Source: Siderastrea radians
Taxonomy: Eukaryota; Cnidaria; Anthozoa; Scleractinia; Rhizangiidae
Direction: 5' to 3'
Assembly (NCBI GenBank): GCA_964017195.1
Contig: OZ024891.1
Location: 1,562,394 to 1,626,393 of the forward strand
DNA length: 64,000 bases
The notes beneath the pieces are model-generated. The model was not told the origin of the DNA, searched no databases, and saw only the letters and a list, made by a program, of their open reading frames with translations. This document shows, in pieces, positions 37,001 through 48,000 of this stretch. Made by a program: the position numbers and the translations under genes. Numbering within the stretch: position 1 is the stretch's first letter; each line of letters begins with the position of its first letter.

Positions 37001-38962
37001 GTTTATGTAGAAAATATGTGTTATCAGTAAAATTAACTTTTCTTGTTCACGTATTATTTGTTGGTGATTAATTTCCAGCTAAACCACCCCTATAAGGCCT
37101 GCCCCCACCCTCCGTGTGATCAATATAAGATTTTGCTTTTCCCTCCAGATCTGAAAGCCTTCTTGCAAAACTTGTATGCATGTTGGGAAAACAAGCAGAG
37201 GGAAGTGGAGGAAAGATTCCTGTACTGTGAGAGCCAGGTAGCAGTTGAGGAACCAAAGCCCAAAAAGAGGAAAAGAGGACAGAAGAAGGCACCACAACAA
37301 AACCCTGAAGACCCCTTTGCAGAGCTTGCAGCTGAGCTTCAAGTCGAGTTCTTCACTAAGGTATCAATTGGTTCAGTGAGCTGAATGAGAATGATGCAGG
37401 TCTTATTTTATTAGCAATGACCTATTGGAGTTAACTTGCATGTAGTTGTGGGTGCTTTAATTAATTAAAACAGCACACTTACTTAATACTTTCTGCCTCC
37501 TTTGGGCAATTACTGGTGAAACGTTTTTGCATGCATACAAGCCTAACAAAGTTCAATTGATTTCTTTTTCTTTGATTTCTTTCTGCTGGCTCATGATCAA
37601 CGTGCTTGATACAATAATTACACTACAGGTACACTAGCACTGTAGAAATATTTTTTTTTTGATGTTTCCATTTTCGTTTGCTAGCATTCCTTAAAATATA
37701 ACGAAAGGTAAATTAATAATAATTAACTTCGAGTTACTGTCAGTGATCTTAACACTATGAAATATTCTCTATTCCAAGGTTTGCTGTGACTGGAGAGAAA
37801 TCGCTCTCGTTATGCGTGACAGGGTGTTTGAAGAAAAGGAAGAGCAATGTATTGACGTTCATGATGTTAAGGTAGATGTATTTGAGTTTAAGATCAAATT
37901 GAATTAACTTTATGTTGTATTGTGGTTGAATGTTTTCGGATCCTTGGCTTAAAAGATTTCAAACCAGTTCAATTTTTGTTTTTATTTCATTCACGTTATG
38001 AGAATAAGTCTGCCAGACAAAGAAAAAAAATAAAACTGGCTTTAAAATTCTAAACCTATTAGAAAAAATTAAAGCAGAAGTGTTACACAAGGTGGTTTTT
38101 ATACCAGTTGGGTTGCAATGAAACTGCAATAATGACCATTTAACTGCCATAAATTTAGCCTCTCTAGGTTGTGTGACATAACTGTCTTTTAGGAAAAAAT
38201 GAACAGCAGTCAAAATGCGTCTTAAATGTATTTAACTGTATCTATCTTTGGGATTACTTTGTAGTGCAAAGAGTGGGGATTTTTGTTGAAGAAGCTGTTT
38301 GGACTTACTCTTGGCATTGGCGATTACGGGCACCTTGTCGTTGATCATAGTGCCATGCTTCTGCGGCAGTTTCGATCTTTTCATAAATATTCAGGCCAAG
38401 GGTTCGAGTCCTCACACAAGCTTCATCGGCAGTTGTATTCAAGGGCAACCAACCATGATGCATCTGGACCTGGTCAGTCCTGTAAGTATCAAATTTTCAG
38501 GCTGATTATTACCCCATTCCTAGCTTAAGCAGTCACAGACACTTTGAAGGGAAGCAGGCTAGTTAGGGTTTTTTTTGTTTGTAGACTCATGTATTAGGTA
38601 GTTCTTTTTCATTATTCAGCCAGCTCATGTGGTAAATAGTACAAGCTCCCACAAGCAGCTGCCTATTCATTATTTTTAATACTTCTATTACAATAACAAA
38701 TAAAGGATCTGTCTCTCTCTCTCTCTCTCTCTCTCTATCCAGAAAAAAATGAAGCCAAATAATCAACCACTAAATACGCATCTTAATATCTGTATTAAAT
38801 TGGAAAAAAATTTCTTTCAGTGAATCAAATCCTCACCCACTGGTATGCAACCATGATGTTATCGCTACGGTATGCATTCCATGAGGCAAGAGACTGCATT
38901 TCTACAGGTGTGTGTATTAAAAATATTAAAGTGTGAGTTCAGAGTTCATTGTGGACTGCATA

Positions 38963-39007
<45 letters not shown>

Positions 39008-42000
39008 ATAATGTCCTTTAAATTATTATTTTATTGAATAAATAAATACAGTAGTAAAAAATAAATACATAAATATGTACATGGCTTTCAACAGTTATAG
39101 AGTGCAACAAAAGTATTGAACACAGCAGCCAAACTAAAATTATTTTCTCGTAATAGGAAAGAAGAAGTTTGCATACCGCGGGTGTGGTTGGAAACCTGTT
39201 GACGTGAAGTTATGGACAGTGGAAAAGAAAACATGGATCATAACAGTTGCTAAGCTGTTCGATCAGATGTTTGGCAGTGACTTTCTGTCATACAGTTATG
39301 ACAAACAACATGGCACCAAGGTGGCAGATGAAGTGACATCCAATTTGATAGAATACTGCCATGACCACTGGGAAAACCAATATGCCACTTTGAACAAAGA
39401 CTGTCCTGGAGTCATCAAAGGCCAGATACAACAGCCAGCACAGCAGCCAGCACCTTCACAGCAGCCAGCACCTTCACAGCAACCAGCACAGCAGTCAGCA
39501 CCTGCACAACAACCAGCCCTTGTAGAACCAGACATATGTAAAACCTAAGTTGCCGCTATTTTTGTGCTATGTAGGGCTATGTCTTAGCTATGTATAGCTC
39601 AAGACTGCCTATGTTATTACTATGTAACATGCTACAGTACATAGTCCAGGGTATGTAAAACATATTTTGAAACTATGCCGAGGCTATTTGTAAATCACAT
39701 AGTCTTTAAATACATATGTGAACACTAATTAAAATCTTAACATAGCTTTGACATAGATATTTATTTTCTTTGCTTCTGACAAAGAGTCTATGTATTTACT
39801 ATGTGACAATTCAACATAGCTTTTAAATAGCATGCTGACATCCAATTTTATAAGTAAAAGGTTACACAGCTTTAACATAATTCTATTTATTTCCTATGTT
39901 ATGGCACTGACAAATGAAACATCCTTTGTATTTACTATGTGACAATCTGACATAGCTGTTAAATAACCATGTTGAAGTTAACATCAAAGGTAAAAAGGTG
40001 ACATAGCTTTTACATAATGCTATTTATTTCCTATGCTGTGGACATAAACAATCAATGCATCCTATGTATTTACTATGTGACCATCCCACTTAGCAGTGTG
40101 CACTCAACAATACAGTGTTTTTTACAAATGAAAATGCAGTCAAACTTCAATTAAGTGGCCACCCTCTATTACGCTGCCAGTTATCAAAGTTATCAAAGTC
40201 CCCAAATTATTGTTGGTAAAATACTGTATATAAAACCTCTTCAAAGTGGCCACCTCTATAAAGTGGCTTCTGCCACCTTTTTGGACATCTCTATGAGGGT
40301 TTTCTATTTTCTTTACCCCTATTAAGTAACCACCCAAAATCTAATAAATGGACATGGGGGGTCTGAAAAAGGTGATGACCGATTAAGAGTCCGAAATGGG
40401 ATGCAACAACTTTTAGAAACTTTCAAACAGTTATCCTTTGCCAAATCAAATGATCTAGTTTATGCATTGAAGCTCCCTAGTCGAAAGCTACAGACGCATG
40501 TGCAGGATTCTTTTACGTAATACCCTTTGGTATATAGGGTTCTTTGAGACCTTGTCACAGGATTTTCTTGAAATCAGATTTGTGCGAGAGGATATTGCAT
40601 TTCCACACAATTTGTGAATACAGTATTAAATAGGCTTTATTATTTGCAACAGTAGTCACAAGCCTCCAAGCATGTTTGTATTTGGATAAATTGATGTTTC
40701 TACTAAGTCTCATGCTAATAAATTGCTAACACTACTGTTATAGACATCATACCATGGAGTTTGTAATGATAACTAATGTGATAATATTTACAGGATAGTG
40801 ATACTGGTCAGTCTTTTTCATAAGGATCTGGTAGCAGACAAAAGTAATATCCAGATGACACATCTACTCTGAGAAATTTTCTCATAATGTTCACCACAGG
40901 GACAGCCATGAGTCTAAAAGAGAGAACACAGAAAGTTATTAAATAAACATATGAAGCTAACTGTAATGCTCTGATAATCAAACGGAAAATCAGGTGCCCA
41001 ATTAATGGCGTGCTTGCTATTAACAAAAAATACATAGTCACTGCAAGTGGTGGTGATACATAAGAAAATATCTAATGCAAAAGAAGGTACCTGTTTGATG
41101 TCTTCACCCTTGTAAAGTGGTTAACCATTGTTCTGTCCCTGTACTTGGGCAGCTGCTCATCGTCTCTCTCTGAAACTTCTACTACTGCAAAGTACTCACA
41201 GGGCAGGTCACAGCTGCAACATTTCTGATGACTGCATACTAGTCATCACTCATTTCGAATTCATGACCAATCTTCTGCATGCAGGATGCATCGTGGCCAC
41301 CAGCTGTAGTTTGCGAACCATCGTTGAAAGATGATTGAGTTTTGTTCATTTCATTAGACAGACATTCGTCTAAAAGTTTTTGCTTCTTAAATGGTGAAGT
41401 GTTGTTTCCCAAGTCTACTACTGATGCGTCTACGAACACCTCGGATGAAAAACTCCCCACGAATGTCAACAATTTCGTTTTCGCGTGTGGGGCTACTGGA
41501 ATCAATTTTACGTCGCCATCTTGTTGTTTTGGGCACTTCTACTGTTGAATCGTACAGCCAACGGCTACTCCATCTTGGCCTGGACATTTTACTTTAACTT
41601 TTGGGATTTGTGCACTGCGATGTGCATTACACTTCAGTCAATTTGAACGCTACATCGGCCGCCATCTTTTGCTTCACAAGAGCCTGGTTACAAATGCAAA
41701 CTTTGCTTGGTTACCTAGCAGTAAGCAGCAACTCTGGCGGCGGCTTTCGCAAAATGACAGTGCGGTAAAAATCAAACAAGATTTCTTAGGTGTGATATTT
41801 TGCTGTCCAGTGGAAATCGTGCCTCCTCAAATGAAAATACAATGCGATCGATGTGTGATATTTCACAGCGTCTCTTCGAGTTTAAGCGTCGCTTCACTAT
41901 CTTGCTTGTTTGCGGTGGAAACTTCACTTTATCTTCTTTTAAAGCACGTTCCAGTGGATCCTTTCATTAGCTTTTCATTCATTCATTCATCTTTGACACT

Positions 42001-45000
42001 TTTAAAAGGTAAGAAAGAGAATTTTGCTTATTATAAGCTTAAAGGGACAGTATCACAAGGATTTTGCTCACGTTTAATTCCACTGAAAAGCCAATAGTCG
42101 CATTTACATTTATGAAAGCCTAAAAATACTGGTCATTTTCTTGTTCAGACAACATACTAATTCAGTGAAGCTATTACTGAGTGTCTTTGGCCACGGATGG
42201 CCACGATGGAAGTGCATTACAACTTGAAAACGTCCGGCGAAAGTTTTCAAATTCTGTGCTTGTATCTTGCAAAAATCGTTAAAAACTTATTATGGTTTGC
42301 TCTCCTTCCAAACATTCACTTGATATCTCCCTCTTGATGTTCCAGGAGCATTTTGTGTGTGAGTGAAGGCATTTCATCTCAATTTCAGCGAAGTTTTGAC
42401 GAAACGCGAGGAAAATCCCCGTGACACTGCCCCTTTAAGCTTGTTTAAGATTTATTTGAAGATTGTTTTGAAACTTCAAACCGAAAAAAAACTTGAAACT
42501 ACAACAGGTTTTCATGTGCGTTTGAACCAAAGGATCCTCGATTTGACAGACTCTTCCTCTTATTTAGATGTATGTATTGATTTCTTGGAGTACAAGGAAT
42601 GGTGTAGTGCTAGGAAGAGAAGAACTTGAAGTGAGATCAACTTCAAAGCTAACAATATTATTATGAATGGAGGAAAGATGGAACTGGGAGCAACTAAATT
42701 AAGTCAAAACCATGTTCTCATTATCTTATCTTGGATGCTTCTCAAAGAAAAAAAATACATTTTTAGTCTTTGAGTGCTCTTTTGTTTTGTAGTTAAGATC
42801 ATGTTGTTCATTTTACAGCAAAAAGTACCCTCGGAGTTGTATTAACATCACAGATTGAAAATGAACCCATCAATATTAAAAATATATATTACTGTTTTCT
42901 TTATAGGGAGAGAGGAAAACCGAAGAGACAACCTCTGAAAATTGAAAGTTCCTGCAGTAACTGTAATTTGTACTGCTGATTTTTGTATTAGGTGTTGTTG
43001 CTTGGTATTTATACTTTTTTTGCTTCATATATGGATTATTTCAAGTATCGAGCACTGTAAGAGGAAAAGTTTATTATTAAAAACATTTTAAAGTAATCTG
43101 GTGTTCTTGTTTTGATAAGTAAACTGGTTAATTCTGTTTGGATGGATCAGTCAACACCATGTTTCTGCTATGTAAATTCTATGCAATGGGATATACTATC
43201 AATATTTCAAAGCTATTTAAATGCTATTTATACCATATATTTTTTCTATTCCAATGCTATGTAAAATCTGTCTAAACCCTATTTAAAAACTATTTTTGTC
43301 ACATGCTTTCTCTATTTGAAAGCTATTGATTATCTATCTCATTCCTATTTAAAGGCTATTTATATTGTATGTTATCACTATGTCAATGCTATCCAATCAC
43401 TGCCAAGCTGCATTTTGACTTTGCAAAGCTTTATCTAAAAGCTATGTTAAAACTATTTCAAACATATGCAGATACTATTTAAAAGCTATGTCATTTCTTT
43501 GACATTGATCTCTTTGCAACTACATGTACATAGTTTTGAAATAGACTATGTAAAGGTTCCATTTGACTAGCAAAAACATAGCATTTCTTATCAAAAAAAA
43601 ATAGAAGGGGCATATGAATTACACAGAGTTTAAATAATACCACTGTATGGCACTGAGCATAGTTTTTAAATACTTATGACATACCCTTTGCATAGTACCA
43701 TGACATAGCATTTACATAAGTTGTACATAGTGTCTGATTCTACAAGGGAGCACAGCAGCCAGCACCTGTACAACAACCAGCACAGCAGCCAGCACCTGCA
43801 CAACAACCAGCACAGCACCTAGTAACTGGACAAAAGCAAGTAACTACAGAGACAGCAGCAACAGTAACGAAAACTAGTGGATGTTCTCCAAAAGCTGTTG
43901 TCATTGAAGATGAGAGTGATGTCTTGACAACACAGCAAACTGTCCTTCAAAGTGCAATTGCTAGTGCCAAAACTAGAGCTGAAGTAGCTGCTCTTTACAG
44001 TATGATTCCACCATTAAGATCCTCTTCTGCTCTAAAGGCAGTTTATGGTGTGCCTTCCATTTCTGATCCTTTCTCTTCCGCAGTGCGTCCGTGTGAAAGT
44101 GACATCGAGTCTGCTCAAAAGCTACTGATTGACGAGCAAAAAGCTGGCAAGAATCCCACTGGGATTGAGATTGAAGGACTGGGACAGTTTTCTGAAAGTG
44201 CTCTGGCTGTTCTGAAACGTTTTTGTGTGATAGCCCAAATGTATCACAAAGTAACATCCGAAGCCAAATGGCTATCACAAATGAAATTCTCTCCTGGAGA
44301 AGTTGTACAACTCCAAGATGCCCTTTGGCATCATTCAGCCACTAGCCCAATACTGAGGTATGGGAAAAAGGGAATTGATTCCACTTCATTTGCAGATCTT
44401 GTCGAGGAGCGATATGTTGACAGCTTTATTATAGACATTTGTATAAGCAAGTTCCTAGATGAATTCAGCATTAAGGAAAAGAACACCACAGTATACTTTC
44501 CAACCGAGTTTTATGTTTGGATGAGCTCAAATGACAAGAACTTCCAACAGCTCCAGTTAAGCGAAGTAGTAAATTTACAGCTGGCAAATACATGTATCAC
44601 AGACCTGCAACAAATGTTGGTGCCAGTGTATATGCCCAACCACTGGGGCTTAATATTCATTGATTTAGCAAACCAGGAGTTGTATTTTGATGATGGACTG
44701 AAGACAGTTGTTCCCTCCACAGCACTTCCTTCTGTCAAGCACTCTTTAGAATTACTCCTTGAGATGCATCCATATCATCCAGCTCTTCAGACAAAGTTTT
44801 GGCGAAATTGCTTCCACTTTCAGCGCTTTGGCATGCCATCTCAAGCACCAGTTGATTCAAAAATGATTGGTGTTGGAAGCTGTGGGATTGGTGTAATAAT
44901 GGCTGCAAGAGATATCATCCACTATGGACCAGTGTGTGTGAATAACTTTCAGTGGCGATACTGTGATATGGATTTGCACAGGAAACATTTGATGCTGCAG

Positions 45001-48000
45001 ATTCTAAACTGGAAAAATCCATGAACTTCACGCCATTATAATTAATGCAACAGACTATCCTGTCTCTCTTGGGTAGTCAGTTCAGTTTTAACTGTTGTTA
45101 TCTGAAGGCAGAATTACCTCAAACATTTCTTTTTTTATGTTTTGATTTTTTTATCAGCAGTTCTGTCTCTCTTGGGTAGTCAGTCCATTTTGGACTGTTG
45201 TTATCTGAAGGCAGAACTTTAACATTTTTGTTATTATTTTATTTTATTTTTTTAACAGTTCTGTCTCTCTTGGGTAGTCAGTCCATTTTGGACTGTTGTT
45301 ATCGTATATCTGAAGGCAGAACATTAACATTTTTGTTATTATTTTATTTTATTTTTTTTTTACAGTTCTGTCTCTCTTGGGTAGTCAGTCCATTTTGGAC
45401 TGTTGTTATCTGAAGGCAGAACGTTAACATTTTTGTTGTTATTTTATTTTATTTTTTTTTACAGTTCTGTCTCTCTTGGGTAGTCAGTCCATTTTGGACT
45501 GTTGTTATCTGAAGGCAGAACGTTAACATTTTTGTTATTATGTTATTTTCCTTTTTTTACAGATCTGTCTCTCTTGGGTAGTCAGTCCATCTTGGACTGT
45601 TGTTATCTGAAGGCAGAACTAAAATTGTTTTTTGTCTTGATTTTTTAAAGGTTCTGTCTCTCTTGGGTAGTCAGTTCAGTTTTGGACTGTTGTTATCTGA
45701 AGGCAGAACCTAATTTTTTGTTTTGTTTTGTTTTTTTTTTCTACCTCAAGGTCCGTTCCTTGTCGTGGTGAGGTAGCTTGTGTGTCTCAGTGACCTGGAG
45801 CAATACCAGCAAATTAAAAAAAAAGTTTCTCCTGTGGAAGGGCTTCTTGCTGGATTGGTTGAAGGGTAGAGGCCAGACTAATATGGACCATCACCAATTA
45901 TCAAGTTAATACATTGGCTTTACACCCAGAAAGTTCCCTAATTCTTTTAGACTGTTGTTTTCTGATTGTAGAATTTAATAGTTTTTGTTTTGTCTTTTTT
46001 TTAACAGTTCTGTGTCTCTCTTGGGTAGTCAATCCTTTTTGAACTGTTGTTATCTGAAGGCAGAACTTTAACATTTTTGTTATTATTTTATTTCATTTTT
46101 TTTTACAGTTCTGTCTCTCTTGGGTAGTCAGTCCTTTTTGGACTGTTGTTATCTGAAGGCAGAACTTCAACATTTTTGTCATTTGTTTAATTTTTTTTTC
46201 TCTTGGGTAATGGTAAACTTTAACATTTTTGTTATTATTTTATTTTATTTTTTTAACAGTTCTGTCTCTCTTGGGTAGTCAGTCCTTTTTGGACTGTTGT
46301 TATCTGAAGGCAGAACTTTAACATTTTTGTTATTATTTTATTTTAGTTTTTTTACAGTTCTGTCTCTCTTGGGTAGTCAGTCCTTTTTGGACTGTTGTTA
46401 TCTGAAGGCAGAACTTTAACATTTTTGTTATTATTTTATTTTATTTTTTTTACAGTTCTGTCTCTCTTGGGTAGTCAGTCCTTTTTGGACTGTTGTTATC
46501 TGAAGGCAGAACTTTAACATTTTTGTAATTTATTTTATTTTATTTTTTTCTCTTGGGTAATGGTAAACTTTAACATTTGTGTTATTTTTTTATTTTTTTT
46601 AACAGTTCTGTCTCTCTTGGGTAGTCAGTCCTTTTTGGACTGTTGTTATCTGAAGGCAGAACTTTAACATTTTTGTTATTATTTTATTTTATTTTTTTTA
46701 CAGTTCTGTCTCTCTTGGGTAGTCAGTCCTTTTTGGACTGTTGTTATCTGAAGGCAGAACTCTTAACATTTTTGTAATTTATTTTATTTTATTTTATTTT
46801 TTTCTCTTGGGTAATGGTAAACTTTAACATTTGTGTTATTATTTTATTTTTTTAACAGTTCTGTCTCTCTTGGGTAGTCAGCCCTTTTTGGACTGTTGTT
46901 ATCTGAAGGCAGAACTTTAACATTTTTGTAGACTTCCATGCTTGAGACTTCAAAGCTTGAAATATAATATTACGTTTAAAGGGGCTGAAGGACGTCCTAG
47001 AATAACCAATTGTAGTCCAGAAAGTAAATATTTCACAGAAACTTGTCATGAAATGGCCAATCAACGCCAACCGAACTTCCATCAGCGTGGTGGTTTTCCG
47101 GTAGAAAGCTTGCTGCGTGACTTTGTTACTGACGTCCTGTCGAGTTCTTGTTGTCGTTGATCCACCAGTTACACATGATTGCCTGGACACAATTTGATGC
47201 ACACGCGATAGCATAGCTACCATCGTTCGCAAGAACCGAGTCTTTTAACCGACAGCTGCGCAAGTCATTTGTACATAACTGTATTCCTGTGTATATTTTC
47301 CTGTAGATATTTTTCTTCGTTTTGTATATAATTCTCGATTTCCCTGGAAATTATGGCCAGAAACATGCGAAAGTCTGTCAAGGACAAGGACCATTTAAAA
47401 ACAGTAAGGAAAAATGCAAGGCGGAGATGGAGGAACAAGAAAGCAAACGAGAAAATCCAGAAAAATTTGGTTAATTTTATGAAGCTGCCCGAGCGCTGTC
47501 AACATGCTGGCAGCGCGGAGAATCGCAGTCCGGGAGAAGTCGTGGAATTGCCAGCAAGAAAACTGGAGGAAAAACCTCAGAGCCATCGCTCCAATGAGCC
47601 GCGTGTTCTCAACGATGCACCACGTGTTGGCGAAAAGGAGAAACATAGCCCGGCAGAAGTCGTTGAATTGCCAGCAGAAAAACCGGAGGAAAAACCTCAG
47701 AGCCATTGCTCCGATGAGCCGTGTGTTCGCAACGATGCACCACGTGCTGGCGAAAAGGAGAAACATAGCCCGGCAGAAGTCGTTGAATTTCCAGCCAAAA
47801 AAACGGAGGAAAAACCTCAGAGCCATCGCTCCGATGCGCCAAATGCCCCGGCCATAAAAGAAATTCGCCAAACCGAGATCGTCCGATCTGAAAAATTTTT
47901 GGGTTGTGGGACCTTTGGAACATGTTACCTAGCACGCTACAGGGGATGCTTGGTCACCGTGAAAGAATTTAAAGTTCGAGAGAAACTGTCCTTGGATGAC

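Larger units (their letters stand above)
39517..43748. mobile_element. 4.2-kb DNA transposon inserted in the Gln/Pro/Ala linker of the RAG1-like gene
   Basis: The left end is CCCTTGTAGAACCAGACATA and the right end, reverse-complemented, is CCCTTGTAGAATCAGACACT, with pairing continuing to about 34 bp. The dinucleotide AG flanks both sides (39515-39516 and 43749-43750). Both subterminal zones (39560-40090 and 43170-43740) are packed with CTATGT/ACATAG words, reminiscent of the subterminal transposase-binding arrays of CACTA/EnSpm elements. No transposase was recognised inside. It carries a decayed minus-strand frame and a nested TTAA-flanked MITE. Superfamily unassigned. Confidence 0.85.

Noticed and set aside
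45056..46925. CRISPR-like array
   Set aside because: Spacers are nearly identical T/A-rich sequence rather than unique, and the genome is eukaryotic. It is a satellite.
47395..47871. 158-codon minus-strand and 117-codon plus-strand frames over the kinase repeats
   Set aside because: They arise because 120-bp in-frame repeats keep several frames open. The kinase frame explains the region.
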